DNA of 64,000 nucleotides from Streptomyces sp. JH34 (GCF_029428875.1 NZ_JAJSOO010000001.1:2294001-2358000), one strand, 5' to 3'; positions 21,315 through 30,909 are shown, counted from the stretch's first letter. Numbers and translations are program-made. The notes: generated from the letters alone by a model not told the origin.

Positions 21315-21701
21315 GAAGGGTCCTTCCCTGGAGCGGACGTCGGCCTTCTGGCTCGGCGACCGGTTGTGCTGTCCGACTGGGTCTGTTGATCGTGTCGATC
21401 GCGGACCTTGCCGGGGCGATGGTCCGCCGGGTACGGCGGAGAGACGAAAGTGCGGGGTTCCGGCGCGAGATCCCCCTGCTCGGCCCACTCCTGGGTGAGC
21501 AAGAGGGTGTCGTGCCGGTTCCGGAGCGTGCTCGAAAGCTCAGGCAGGCTGCTCAGGCAGTCGGGGAGGCTCCCGGAAGAGTGGTGGTCCCGGAAGGGGA
21601 CACGAAGCAACGCGCCACGAAGACGTCGATTGCTGACTTGAGGTTAACACTACCGGCTCCAACAAACATTCCCCCTCTCATGCACCGGCAATCACGTGGG
21701 A
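21315..21701 (-). promoter_or_regulatory. rho leader/promoter region, 387 nt without a gene
   Basis: The gap between thrB and rho must hold the rho promoter and a long 5' leader. A minus-strand TAGTGT (plus-strand 21647-21652) resembles a HrdB -10, but I cannot match a -35 at 16-18 nt. A short frame covering 21311-21610 has no SD or recognisable domain. Long leaders at rho permit self-termination in other bacteria; here that is inference. Confidence 0.35.
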
Positions 21702-22619
21702 TTACGCGGCGAGCGGCAACACGCTCGCCCCGGTGGCGTCGAGGGTGAGCCTGTTCGCGGCCCATCCCTCTCCCGCCAGCCGGGCGACCTTGTCGGCCGA
21801 CCCTTCCTCCGTCAGCGCGAGCACCGTGGGCCCGGCTCCGGAGATGACAGCAGGCACGCCGTCGGCGCGCAGCCGGTTCACCAGCTCGACGCTCCGCGGC
21901 ATCGCGGGCCCCCGGTATTCCTGGTGGATCCTGTCCTCCGTGCCGGCCAGCAGCAGCTCGGGGCGCCTGGTCAGGGCCTCGACGAGCAGGGCCGCACGGC
22001 CGGCGTTGGCCGCTGCGTCCACATGGGGGACGGTGCGCGGCAGGAGGCCGCGGGCGGTCTCGGTGAGCACCGGGGTGGCCGGGACGAAGACCACCGGAAC
22101 GACGGAGTCCGCGGGGTCCATCCGGATGGCCCTGGCGGCTCCTCCGTCCATCCAGGCGAGGGTGAATCCGCCGAGGAGGCAGGCGGCGACGTTGTCGGGG
22201 TGCCCTTCGATCTCGGTCGCCAGCTCCAGCAGCGCGGCGTCGTCGAGACGGGCCTCGCCGCCCGTCGTCACGGCGCGCGCGGCGACGATCCCGGCGCAGA
22301 TGGCGGCGGACGAGGAGCCGAGGCCGCGGCCGTGCGGGATGCGGTTGGCGCAGACGATCTCCAGGCCGTGGGGCTGTCCGCCGAGCAGGTCGAAGGCCGT
22401 GCGCAGGGAGCGTACGAGCAGGTGGTTCTCGTCGCGGGGCAGCGTCTCTGCGCCCTCACCCGCGATGTCGATGTGCAGCCCGGAGTCGGCGACCCGGACG
22501 ACGACGTCGTCGTAGAGCCCCAGCGAGAGGCCGAGGGCGTCGAAACCCGGGCCCAGATTGGCGCTGGTTGCGGGGACGCGCACCCGGACGGCGGCGGCTC
22601 GGAACGCGGGACCGGCCAT
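21702..22619 (-). CDS. thrB: Homoserine kinase (GHMP family)
   Basis: The 305-residue kinase has the GHMP ATP loop PHGRGLGSSSAAICAGIVAA, the N-terminal RVPATSANLGPGFDALGLSLGLYD and the C-terminal SGAGPTVLAL. It phosphorylates homoserine, the step before ThrC. It lies 261 nt downstream of thrC, behind a hairpin, so it probably has its own promoter even though the three threonine genes are adjacent. Confidence 0.97.
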   Translation of the reverse strand: MAGPAFRAAAVRVRVPATSANLGPGFDALGLSLGLYDDVVVRVADSGLHIDIAGEGAETLPRDENHLLVRSLRTAFDLLGGQPHGLEIVCANRIPHGRGLGSSSAAICAGIVAARAVTTGGEARLDDAALLELATEIEGHPDNVAACLLGGFTLAWMDGGAARAIRMDPADSVVPVVFVPATPVLTETARGLLPRTVPHVDAAANAGRAALLVEALTRRPELLLAGTEDRIHQEYRGPAMPRSVELVNRLRADGVPAVISGAGPTVLALTEEGSADKVARLAGEGWAANRLTLDATGASVLPLAA

Positions 22620-22795
22620 CGGTTGGACGACTCTTCCTGTACGGCGGCGGGGATGTTGTGCGGGGTGTTTCGACGTGCGTGGGACGCCGGTGCGGGGACG
22701 GGGAGGGCCCGGCAGTCACGACGGCTGCTGCACCGCGGCGGATGCGGCGGGGGCCGGGTACAGCTTATCGAAGGAAGGTTCTGTGGCGACATAGG

Positions 22796-22839
22796 GCGCA
22801 CAGGAGGCGCACGATGCGTGTCGCACACCTCCCGTGCGC
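22796..22839 (-). terminator. Terminator between thrC and thrB
   Basis: Arms 22796-22807 and 22828-22839 pair over 12 bp in the minus-strand RNA, with one G-U wobble that would be a mismatch in plus-strand RNA. It lies 42 nt after the thrC stop and has no U-run. This suggests thrB is transcribed separately or attenuated. Confidence 0.6.
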
Positions 22840-22880
22840 TCTTCACCCGGGCAGGGCGGTTGAGCTGCGGCGGGGGCCGG

Positions 22881-23951
22881 CTACGCGAGGCCCAGCCTCT
22901 CCGCCGCGGCCACGGCGTCGACCGGGACGGTGACCGGCTGCGGGGCACCCGCGACGGCCCAGTCGGGGTCCTTCAGCCCGTTGCCCGTGACGGTGCAGAC
23001 GATCTTCTGCCCGGGGTCGACCTTGCCCTCGTCGGCGGCCTTGAGCAGACCGGCCACGGACGCCGCCGAGGCGGGCTCGACGAAGACGCCCTCCTGGGAG
23101 GCCAACAGGCGGTACGCCGACAGGATCTGACGGTCCGTCACCTCATCGATGAAGCCACCGGACTCGTCCCGCGCGTCCAGCGCGAACTGCCAGGACGCCG
23201 GGTTGCCGATGCGGATCGCGGTGGCGATGGTCGCCGGGTCCTTGACGATCTCGCCGCGGACGATCGGCGCGGAGCCGGAGGCCTGGAAGCCCCACATGCG
23301 GGGGGTGTGCGTGGAGATCGCGTCCCCCGCGTACTCCTTGTAACCCTTCCAGTAGGCCGTGATGTTGCCCGCGTTGCCCACCGGCAGGACGTGGATGTCG
23401 GGGGCGTCGCCGAGCGCGTCGACGATCTCGAACGCGGCGGTCTTCTGGCCCTCGATGCGGACCGGGTTCACCGAATTGACCAGCGCCACGGGGTAGTTGT
23501 CCGAGAGGCTGCGGGCCAGGGTCAGACAGTCGTCGAAGTTGCCGTCGACCTGGAGGATCTTCGCGCCGTGGACGAGGGCCTGCCCCATCTTGCCGAGCGC
23601 GATCTTGCCGCGCGGCACGAGGACGGCGCAGACCATGCCGGCGCGCACGGCGTACGCGGCGGCGGAGGCGGACGTGTTTCCGGTGGAGGCGCAGATGACG
23701 GCCTGCGCGCCCTCCTCCTTCGCCCGGGTGATCGCCATCGTCATACCGCGGTCCTTGAACGAACCCGTCGGGTTGGCGCCCTCGACCTTGAGGTGCACCT
23801 CGCAGCCCGTGCGCTCGGAGAGAACCTGCGCCGGGACGAGCGGCGTGCCGCCCTCACGGAGTGTGACGACCGGTGTGGTGCTCGTGACCGGAAGACGGTC
23901 CCGGTACTCCTCGATGATGCCGCGCCACTGGTGGGTGCCCTTGCTGGTCAT
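22881..23951 (-). CDS. thrC: Threonine synthase
   Basis: The 356-residue PLP enzyme has the short class-I threonine synthase layout, with [17 protein letters not shown] (PLP lysine Lys66), the phosphate loop [13 protein letters not shown] and [13 protein letters not shown]. It converts O-phosphohomoserine to threonine. The start lies 6 nt after the hom stop, so hom-thrC form an operon. Length is standard for the actinobacterial type. Confidence 0.97.
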   Translation of the reverse strand: MTSKGTHQWRGIIEEYRDRLPVTSTTPVVTLREGGTPLVPAQVLSERTGCEVHLKVEGANPTGSFKDRGMTMAITRAKEEGAQAVICASTGNTSASAAAYAVRAGMVCAVLVPRGKIALGKMGQALVHGAKILQVDGNFDDCLTLARSLSDNYPVALVNSVNPVRIEGQKTAAFEIVDALGDAPDIHVLPVGNAGNITAYWKGYKEYAGDAISTHTPRMWGFQASGSAPIVRGEIVKDPATIATAIRIGNPASWQFALDARDESGGFIDEVTDRQILSAYRLLASQEGVFVEPASAASVAGLLKAADEGKVDPGQKIVCTVTGNGLKDPDWAVAGAPQPVTVPVDAVAAAERLGLA

Positions 23952-23957
23952 GGGTCC

Positions 23958-25259
23958 TTACTCCCCTTCAACACGCATGATGCTGGCGACACCGCGCACG
24001 GTGTCCAGCTTGCGCAGCGCTTCGACGGTCCCGGAGAGGGCGGCGTCGGGCGCGCGGTGGGTGACGACGACGAGGGATGCCTCGCCGCTGCCGTCCTGTC
24101 GGACTTGCTGGCGGACCGTATCGATGGATACGTCCTGTTCGGCGAAGACCGTCGCGACCTGGGCGAGCACGCCAGGCTTGTCGGCCACGTCGAGACTGAT
24201 GTGGTAGCGCGTGACGACGTCGCCCATGGGGCTGACGGGCAGGCGCGTGTAGGCGGACTCACCGGGGCCGGTGGTCGCCCCGACGATGTTGCGGCAGACG
24301 GCGACCAGGTCGCCCAGGACGGCGGACGCGGTCGGTGAGCCGCCCGCGCCGGGGCCGTAGAACATCAGCTGCCCGGCGGCCTCCGCCTCGACGAAGACCG
24401 CGTTGTACGCCTCGCGCACGGAGGCCAGCGGGTGGCTGAGGGGGATCATCGCGGGGTGCACGCGGGCGGTGACGGACCTGCCGTCGGCGGCGCGCTCGCA
24501 GATGGCGAGGAGCTTGACGGTGCAGCCCATGCGGCGCGCGGAGGCGATGTCCGCGGCGGTGACCTCGGTGATGCCCTCGCGGTGCACCTCACCGATCTGG
24601 ACCCGGGTGTGGAAGGCGATCCCCGCGAGGATGGCGGCCTTCGCGGCGGCGTCGAAGCCCTCCACGTCGGCGGTCGGGTCGGCCTCGGCGTACCCGAGGG
24701 CGGTGGCCTCGTCGAGGGCTTCGGAGTACCCGGCGCCGCTCGTGTCCATCTTGTCGAGGATGAAGTTGGTCGTGCCGTTGACGATGCCGAGCACCCGGTT
24801 GACCTTGTCCCCCGCGAGGGACTCACGCAGCGGGCGTACGAGCGGGATGGCGCCCGCCACGGCCGCCTCGTAGTAGAGGTCCCTGCCGTGCTTCGCGGCG
24901 GCGGCGTGGAGCGCGGAGCCGTCCTCGGCGAGCAGCGCCTTGTTGGCCGAGACCACGCCGGCGCCGTGCTCGAAGGCGGTCGTGATGAGCGTCCGGGCCG
25001 GCTCGATGCCTCCGATGACCTCGACGACGACGTCGATGTCACCCCGTTTGACCAGGGCGGTCGCATCGGTGGTGATCAGCGCGGGGTCGATGCCCTCGCG
25101 CACCTTGGACGGCCGGCGGACGGCGACACCGGCGAGCTCGACCGGCGCGCCGATACGCGCGGCGAGGTCGTCGGCGTGCGTCGTCATGATGCGCGCCACC
25201 TCTGTGCCGACCACTCCACAGCCCAGCAGCGCCACCTTCAGCGGTCGCGTACGCATCAT
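23958..25259 (-). CDS. hom: Homoserine dehydrogenase with C-terminal ACT domain
   Basis: The 433-residue protein has an N-terminal nucleotide fold (VALLGCGVVGTEVARIM), the catalytic region NGTTNFILDKM...GYAEADPTADVEGFDAAAK and a C-terminal ACT domain (YHISLDVADKPGVLAQVATVFAEQDVSIDTVRQ) for threonine feedback. It reduces aspartate semialdehyde to homoserine. Two ATG codons begin the frame (25259 and 25256); GAGG spacing slightly favours the second. Confidence 0.97.
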   Translation of the reverse strand: MMRTRPLKVALLGCGVVGTEVARIMTTHADDLAARIGAPVELAGVAVRRPSKVREGIDPALITTDATALVKRGDIDVVVEVIGGIEPARTLITTAFEHGAGVVSANKALLAEDGSALHAAAAKHGRDLYYEAAVAGAIPLVRPLRESLAGDKVNRVLGIVNGTTNFILDKMDTSGAGYSEALDEATALGYAEADPTADVEGFDAAAKAAILAGIAFHTRVQIGEVHREGITEVTAADIASARRMGCTVKLLAICERAADGRSVTARVHPAMIPLSHPLASVREAYNAVFVEAEAAGQLMFYGPGAGGSPTASAVLGDLVAVCRNIVGATTGPGESAYTRLPVSPMGDVVTRYHISLDVADKPGVLAQVATVFAEQDVSIDTVRQQVRQDGSGEASLVVVTHRAPDAALSGTVEALRKLDTVRGVASIMRVEGE

Positions 25260-25354
25260 CCGACCTCGTTTCTCCTACTTCTGATGTGTGGACCAGTCTC
25301 ACTCACCGGACGGGGGTTTCTGCCACCCGTCCGGATTTTGAGATGTGAATTTCA

Positions 25355-26746
25355 TCAGCCGACATCGAGACGCAGGAGATCTTCCTCCGTCTCACGCCGG
25401 ACGATGACCCGGGCCCGTCCGTCACGCACGGCGACGACGGGCGGGCGCAGGGCGTGGTTGTAGTTGCTGGCCATGGAGCGGCAGTACGCACCGGTGGCGG
25501 GCACCGCGATCAGGTCGCCGGGCGCCAGGTCGGCAGGCAGGAACGCGTCCTTGACCACGATGTCACCGCTCTCGCAGTGCTTGCCGACGACGCGTACGAG
25601 CATGGGTTCCGCGTCGGAGGTGCGCGAGACGAGGGCGACGCTGTACTCGGCGTCGTAGAGCGCGGTGCGGATGTTGTCCGACATCCCGCCGTCGACGCTC
25701 ACGTACGTCCGCAGGCCCTCGAGCGGCTTGATGGTGCCGACCTCGTACAGCGTGAAGGCGGTGGGGCCGACGATCGCCCGGCCCGGCTCGACGGAGATGC
25801 GCGGGGTCCGCAGGCCGGCCGACTCGCACTCCCGGGTCACGATGCCGGAGAGCGCCTTGGCGATCTCGTGCGGCTCGCGGGGGTCGTCCTCGGAGGTGTA
25901 CGCGATGCCGAGGCCGCCGCCCAGGTCGATCTCGGGGAGCTCGACGCCGTGCTCGTCACGGACCTCGGCGAGAAGCTGCACGACGCGCCGTGCGGAGACC
26001 TCGAAGCCGGCCATGTCGAAGATCTGCGAGCCGATGTGCGAGTGGATGCCGATGAGTTCCAGGCCGTCCAGGGTCAGCGCCCTGCGGACCGCCTCGGCCG
26101 CCTGTCCGTCCGCCAGCGCGATGCCGAACTTCTGGTCCTCGTGCGCGGTGGCGATGAACTCGTGGGTGTGGGCCTCGACGCCGACCGTGACGCGGATCTG
26201 CACGCGCTGGCGCGTACCGAGCCGCTGGGCGATGTGGGAGACGCGGGCGATCTCCTGGAAGGAGTCGAGCACGATCCGCCCTACGCCCGCCTCGACGGCC
26301 CGCTCGATCTCGGCGACGGTCTTGTTGTTGCCGTGGAAGGCGATGTTCTCGGCGGGCATCCCGGCGTCCAGCGCCGTGGCCAGCTCGCCGCCGGAGCACA
26401 CGTCCAGGTTCAGCCCCTCCTCCTTGAGCCAGCGCACCACGGCGCGCGACAGGAAGGCCTTCCCCGCGTAGAAGACATCGGCGTCCGCCCCGAAGGCATC
26501 GGCCCAGGCACGGCAGCGCGCCCGGAAGTCGGACTCGTCCAGGAAGTACGCCGGCGTCCCGAACTCCTCGGCCAGCCGGGCGACTTCGATCCCGCCTACC
26601 GTGAGCGCACCGTCCGCGTCACGGGTGACCGTGCGGGACCAGACCTTCGGGTCCAGCTCGTTCAGGTCGGTGGCCGGGGCGGTGTAGTGGCCCTCGGGGA
26701 GGACGTCGGCGTGACGGGGCCCGGCGGGGTGTGCGGATCGGCTCAT
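25355..26746 (-). CDS. lysA: Diaminopimelate decarboxylase
   Basis: The 463-residue fold-III PLP enzyme has the lysine loop DVFYAGKAFLSRAVVRW, the barrel motifs GIHSHIGSQIFD and IDLGGGLGIAYT, and the C-terminal active-site CESGD. It converts meso-diaminopimelate to lysine. The N-terminal 40 residues (PRHADVLPEGHYTAP) are the actinobacterial extension. It is 95 nt upstream of hom, so aspartate-family genes are clustered and perhaps cotranscribed with nrtL, 27 nt upstream. Confidence 0.97.
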   Translation of the reverse strand: MSRSAHPAGPRHADVLPEGHYTAPATDLNELDPKVWSRTVTRDADGALTVGGIEVARLAEEFGTPAYFLDESDFRARCRAWADAFGADADVFYAGKAFLSRAVVRWLKEEGLNLDVCSGGELATALDAGMPAENIAFHGNNKTVAEIERAVEAGVGRIVLDSFQEIARVSHIAQRLGTRQRVQIRVTVGVEAHTHEFIATAHEDQKFGIALADGQAAEAVRRALTLDGLELIGIHSHIGSQIFDMAGFEVSARRVVQLLAEVRDEHGVELPEIDLGGGLGIAYTSEDDPREPHEIAKALSGIVTRECESAGLRTPRISVEPGRAIVGPTAFTLYEVGTIKPLEGLRTYVSVDGGMSDNIRTALYDAEYSVALVSRTSDAEPMLVRVVGKHCESGDIVVKDAFLPADLAPGDLIAVPATGAYCRSMASNYNHALRPPVVAVRDGRARVIVRRETEEDLLRLDVG

Positions 26747-26773
26747 CGTTCTGCTCTGTTCTCTCAGGTCTCG

Positions 26774-27835
26774 TCAGAGGTGTGGGGGCGCGCTGATGCC
26801 GAGCACGAACAGGCCGCCTGCCAGCACCTTCCCGGCGGCTTCGGCAAGGGCCAGCCGGGAGCGGTGGGCGGCCGAGGGTTTCTCGTCGCCGACGGGGAGC
26901 GGCGGGGTCGTGGCGTGGAAGTCGAAGAAGGCGTCCGCGACGGTCTCGAGGTGCCGGGCGACGCGGTCGGGCGCGTGGTGGAGCGCGGCGGCGGCGAGCA
27001 CCCCGGGGTGGTCGGCGAGCGCGGCGTGCAGCGCGGGCGCGTCGACGTCGGTCTCGTACGCGGCGGTGAGGCCGAACCGCTCTCCCTCACGCAGGAGGGC
27101 ACGGGCGCGGGCGTGGGCGTAGCGGACCAGGAAGAGCGGGTTGGGCTCCCCCTGCACGAGGAGGTCGTCGCCGAGGGTCGCGTGGTCATGGGCTGCGGGC
27201 CGCTGCAGCCCCCACAGCGCGGCGTCGCGTCCGAGGCGGTCGAGCAGGGCGGCGGCGGTCGCACGGGCCGGGACGGGACGGATCCCGGCGCTCTCCTCGG
27301 CCCCGTACCGCAGGCCGACCCGGACGCCGAGGTCCTCCCAGCGGGGGTCGGTCTCCTCGGTGCAGCCGACGAGCACCTGGCCGCCCTGGGTGCGCAGCAG
27401 GCGCGCCACGCTCTGCGCGAGGACGGCGGCCCTGACCTCAGGCGGGTGGTGGAGGCGGTGGAGCCGCCCGGCCTCGGTGGTGACCCGCCCGTACCGCAGG
27501 CCCGCGTCGAGCACCTCGCGCACACGGGCGGCGCGGGCCTCGGCACCGGCGGAGGCGTCGAGCGTGAAGTTCAGGAAGCCCGGCCCGGTGATCTCGACCC
27601 GTCCGATCCCGGGAGCGCCGACGACCCGGTCCCTCAGCAGTGCGGCCACCTCGCGTGCGGGGAGCGCCGCGTGGCCCGCCAGTTGCAGGGCCACGGCGCA
27701 GGCGTAGTCGCCGCTGCCGCCGGGCCGTGTCCGCTCGACCCGCACGCGCGCGGGCACCGGCGCGCGCAGGGCGTCCTCGTCGACCGCGCGGCGCACAGCG
27801 TGCAGCACGGTCCTGGAGAGATCTGCGGGTGTCAC
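26774..27835 (-). CDS. nrtL: ArgS-related anticodon-binding protein (DALR domain), no catalytic core
   Basis: The 353-residue product starts like an arginyl-tRNA synthetase N-terminal additional domain (LSRTVLHAVRRAVDEDALR; ITGPGFLNFTLD) and ends with a DALR-type anticodon-binding bundle (ALADHPGVLAAAALHHAPDRVARHLETVADAFFDFH). The HIGH and KMSKS catalytic motifs are missing. It is the ArgS-like NrtL family. It could bind tRNA-Arg without charging it; a tRNA-Arg gene lies 0.7 kb upstream. I took GTG 27835 as start from family alignment by eye; an ATG upstream at 27886 is possible. Confidence 0.8.
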   Translation of the reverse strand: MTPADLSRTVLHAVRRAVDEDALRAPVPARVRVERTRPGGSGDYACAVALQLAGHAALPAREVAALLRDRVVGAPGIGRVEITGPGFLNFTLDASAGAEARAARVREVLDAGLRYGRVTTEAGRLHRLHHPPEVRAAVLAQSVARLLRTQGGQVLVGCTEETDPRWEDLGVRVGLRYGAEESAGIRPVPARATAAALLDRLGRDAALWGLQRPAAHDHATLGDDLLVQGEPNPLFLVRYAHARARALLREGERFGLTAAYETDVDAPALHAALADHPGVLAAAALHHAPDRVARHLETVADAFFDFHATTPPLPVGDEKPSAAHRSRLALAEAAGKVLAGGLFVLGISAPPHL

Positions 27836-27914
27836 GGCACCAGCGTATGGGAGGAAGGGGGGCACTTCGCCAACCGGTTTCGCCATACGGGCAGAGACCC
27901 GCCCGCCCACGGGG

Positions 27915-28337
27915 TCAGCCGGTCGCACTCCTGGCCGTCCCCGCACCCCGCCTGCTGCCGGAGCGCGCCGCGTCCTCCCGGCGGGCGAGACGGCGCACCA
28001 TCCGCACCAGCTCGCTCGGCTCGAAGGGTTTCGCCAGGAACGCGTCGACCCCGGCGGCCACCTCGCAGGGGGTGCAGGCGCTGATGACGGCCACCGGCAG
28101 ATGCCCGGTCGTCGGATCGGCGCGCAGCCGGGCAGCGGTCTGCAGGCCGTCGAGCCGGGGCATCGCCACGTCGAGAGTGATCACATCCGGGCAGACCTCG
28201 TGCACCAGGTCCAGGCACTCGACGCCGTCGGCCGCGGTCACGACCTCGAAGCCCTCCAGCTCGAGATTGACCCTGATCAGCTGCCGGATGACCTTGTTGT
28301 CGTCCACAACAAGCACGCGGCCGTACGCCCCTGACAC
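27915..28337 (-). CDS. Single-domain response regulator (CheY-like receiver)
   Basis: The 140-residue protein is essentially one receiver domain: VLVVDDNKVIRQLIRVNLEL, the phospho-acceptor Asp56 in ITLDVAMPRLDG and the conserved Lys in DAFLAKPFEPSELV. There is no output domain; the ~25 C-terminal residues are a basic tail (RSGSRRGAG). No histidine kinase is adjacent, so its partner is elsewhere. The GTG at 28337 begins the domain exactly but has AAGG immediately in front, so the start is uncertain; the frame is open to 28565. Confidence 0.85.
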   Translation of the reverse strand: MSGAYGRVLVVDDNKVIRQLIRVNLELEGFEVVTAADGVECLDLVHEVCPDVITLDVAMPRLDGLQTAARLRADPTTGHLPVAVISACTPCEVAAGVDAFLAKPFEPSELVRMVRRLARREDAARSGSRRGAGTARSATG

Positions 28338-28566
28338 CCTTCGAGGGTAGGTCGGGCGGAGGTGCTGCGTCCGGGTTTTGCCCACTTCCGCCCCCGGAGA
28401 GGTGGCCGGGGCCCGTCCGGGGCCCGCCGTGGAGAGCTCCGCACCCGGGCCGTCAGGCACCCCCGCGACCTCCCGCGCCGGCCCGGACGACGCGGGGATA
28501 TCTGTTCCCGGACACCCGCCGGTAGCTGGTAGGGTTTCACTCGTCGCCGCCAAGCGCAGCGACATC

Positions 28567-28638
28567 GCCCCCGTAGCTCAGGGGATAGAGCATCGGCCTC
28601 CGGAGCCGGGTGCGCAGGTTCGAATCCTGCCGGGGGCA
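28567..28638 (+). tRNA. tRNA-Arg (anticodon CCG)
   Basis: The acceptor arms GCCCCCG (28567-28573) and CGGGGGC (28631-28637) pair fully. The T arm is gcagg-ttcgaat-cctgc, and the anticodon loop ctCCGga reads CGG codons. CCA is not encoded. A terminator follows directly. The gene marks the border between the conserved core to the left and accessory defence genes to the right. Confidence 0.96.
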
Positions 28639-28655
28639 CTTCGCAGGAAGTGCCG

Positions 28656-28700
28656 AAAAGACCCTCTCGCCAGTGGAAACACTGCGCAGGGGGTCTTTTT
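28656..28700 (+). terminator. Terminator after tRNA-Arg
   Basis: Outer arms aaaagaccctc / gggggtctttt enclose an inner cagtg-gaaa-cactg stem with a GNRA loop, and a T run ends at 28700. It follows the tRNA by 17 nt. Confidence 0.9.
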
Positions 28701-28763
28701 GCATCCTCCGCCGCCGACGGCTATCGCCGGAAGGCGCGGGTCCCACGGCCGTCCCTGGCGACA

Positions 28764-28790
28764 ACCACGGCCCGGCGTCCGGGCCGTGGT
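28764..28790 (-). terminator. Terminator after the DUF262/HNH gene
   Basis: A perfect 12-bp inverted repeat (accacggcccgg 28764-28775; ccgggccgtggt 28779-28790) has a 3-nt loop and lies about 65 nt past the DUF262 gene stop. It is probably the end of the minus-strand defence transcript. Confidence 0.65.
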
Positions 28791-28854
28791 GGCTACAACC
28801 GCTGGTGACGGACGGTCCCGGCGCGCACCCGGCGTTCGGCCCCGGACCGGGTTT

Positions 28855-30711
28855 TCAGGGAACTGCGGGAAACGGGACGCCGTTCTGCAGTTCGTTCTCC
28901 GCCGCCTGGATCGCCTCCCCGGGCCGCTGTCCCGGAATGTGGTCGTCGACCACCGGCTTTCCCATCGCCGTGGAGATGTGTTCCTGGAGCACCCTCCTCC
29001 GCCCCTCGAAGAAGGCGTCGAAGTCGTCGGCCCGCATGAGCCCGGGGTCCGCGAGGTGCGTCCTGATACGCCGCTCCACGCTCTCCGGACTGGTCTCAGC
29101 CGCCTTGGCGAGCCGCTGCAGATAGTCGGACGGTGCGTGGCCACCGATGATCCGGTTGGTCCGTGCCGTCAAGGGTGCCTTGTTGACGATGGAGTTGTAG
29201 ACGGAGCGCTCGTGTCCGTTCTTCTGGCACCAGGCCTGCGGGAAGATGTGATGGATGTCCATCGCCTCGTCGAAGTAGACGCTCACCTCCGCCTTCTCCC
29301 CCGTACGCCAGTCCGTCGCGCCCGCCTTGAGCAGGAGCGCGTAGATCCCCTTGTAGGCGGCGCTCTGTCGAGTCCGAAGGGTCAGCAGGCGGCTCGCCGC
29401 GAACTGCGCCTGGGTGACCGTACGGGGCTCCTGAGTCGATCCGCGGATCCAGTCGACGACGTCGGGGAGGTCGAGGTTGAACCGGGTCTCGGTTGTGCCG
29501 CCGTACAGCTCGCCGAACACCCCGCACCAGTACCAGCGGGCCAGCTTCTCCTGTGCACCCGCGGTCTCCGCGTCCTTGCCGGCAAGGGCGAAGATCGCCG
29601 CGAGGGGGATGAGCTGCGTGCCGTACGGCAGGAATCGGGTATCGAAGACGAACTGCTGGCGCAGGAATTTGGCGGCGGCCTTGAAGCCTGCGACGACATC
29701 GGGGGCGTACCGCTTGTAGTCCTCCAGGCCCAGCACGAGCATCTCCTTGCGCTTGCACCCGATGCGCGGCAGACGCTCCTCGTCCGTGCCGGCCTCTACC
29801 TCCCGGCGTCGACGCTCGGCAGTGGCGAGGAGAGTGACCGCCTGAAGGAAGTCGGTGTTGGAGACGTCTTTCAGGATGGCGTATTCGGGTGCTTCCCAGG
29901 CAGAACGGCACTCGTGCCAGTGCCGCCGCAGATCGAACTCGTCGGCGGCGTACGTCGCCGTCAGCAACTCGAAGACGGTGAGGGTGACTCCCCCCGTGTT
30001 GACCTTCTCGAAGACCTGGCAGACCGCCTGACGTGGGGTGCCCTTGCCGAGTTCGATGACCGGGAAGTGGTAGAGGTCGAATGACTTGATGAAGCTGTCG
30101 CGGAAGCGGTACCAGAGCTCCATCGCCTCCGGTGCGAAATTGCAGTGGCGGGCGAAGCCGTCGCCCCATGAGTTGTCGAAGAGACATCGCAACGGGAAAA
30201 CGCGGTGCTGGTACTCGAGCTCCCGGGTCGAATAATCCTCAAGGATCTCGCCCCGGAAGTTGACCACCTTGCGTGAGGGAGGGATGAACCGGATCGCCTC
30301 CTCGCGATCCTCGTTCTCGTCGATCGCCTTGACCATGTCGACGTAGAACCAGCCACGCACCCGGCGTTTGCGCTCGTCCTGGGTCTCCACCGGGCTGTTC
30401 ATCGCGAGTGACTGGAACAGCGAGGTGAGCCGCTGCTGTCCATCCAGAATCAGCGATTCCGGTTGTACCTGCCTGCCCGGGGCCGCCCCCTCGATCGGCC
30501 TGTACTTGAACCGGACATCCCCGCCACCCTGGAGCAGCATCACCGTGCCGATCGGGTAGTTGAGGGACACCGAGGCCAGCAGACTCGCGATGTTGGGCCA
30601 GGGCCAGACCCAGCCACGCTGGAACTCGGGCAACTGGATCTTCCCCGCCTCGACCTGACCCAGCAGGCCCTGCAAAGGCCGCTTGTCGATGCTGAAGGTC
30701 TCTGTCGCCAC
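28855..30711 (-). CDS. DUF262/HNH (GmrSD-like) defence nuclease
   Basis: The 618-residue protein has an N-terminal DUF262 (ParB/Srx-like) domain with LPEFQRGWVW (~residue 24) and ILDGQQRLTSLF (~86-98). A helical middle follows, and then a C-terminal HNH/DUF1524-like region with DIHHIFPQAWC (~484), NSIVNKAPL and NRIIGG. In GmrSD and BrxU enzymes the DUF262 half hydrolyses nucleotides and the HNH half cuts modified phage DNA. I start it at GTG 30711, where AAGGAG is 5 nt upstream. A 198-nt gap separates it from the UvrD gene, so it may be its own unit. Confidence 0.85.
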   Translation of the reverse strand: MATETFSIDKRPLQGLLGQVEAGKIQLPEFQRGWVWPWPNIASLLASVSLNYPIGTVMLLQGGGDVRFKYRPIEGAAPGRQVQPESLILDGQQRLTSLFQSLAMNSPVETQDERKRRVRGWFYVDMVKAIDENEDREEAIRFIPPSRKVVNFRGEILEDYSTRELEYQHRVFPLRCLFDNSWGDGFARHCNFAPEAMELWYRFRDSFIKSFDLYHFPVIELGKGTPRQAVCQVFEKVNTGGVTLTVFELLTATYAADEFDLRRHWHECRSAWEAPEYAILKDVSNTDFLQAVTLLATAERRRREVEAGTDEERLPRIGCKRKEMLVLGLEDYKRYAPDVVAGFKAAAKFLRQQFVFDTRFLPYGTQLIPLAAIFALAGKDAETAGAQEKLARWYWCGVFGELYGGTTETRFNLDLPDVVDWIRGSTQEPRTVTQAQFAASRLLTLRTRQSAAYKGIYALLLKAGATDWRTGEKAEVSVYFDEAMDIHHIFPQAWCQKNGHERSVYNSIVNKAPLTARTNRIIGGHAPSDYLQRLAKAAETSPESVERRIRTHLADPGLMRADDFDAFFEGRRRVLQEHISTAMGKPVVDDHIPGQRPGEAIQAAENELQNGVPFPAVP

Positions 30712-30909
30712 GTCTTCTCCTTGTGCACCCAACACGTGCGTCGGCGCTCGCTCGTCGGAGCCGAGGGGGTGGGGCGCTCAGGGTTCGCCCGGCTTCGGTC
30801 CCGTCGGCCACCGGCTCATGACTTACATGTCCCACCCTGCCTGAGCCTCTGCGCTGCGTCCTCCTTCTTGGTCATTTTCCACCCGGGAGCCCTGACGCAC
30901 GGGCCGAAC

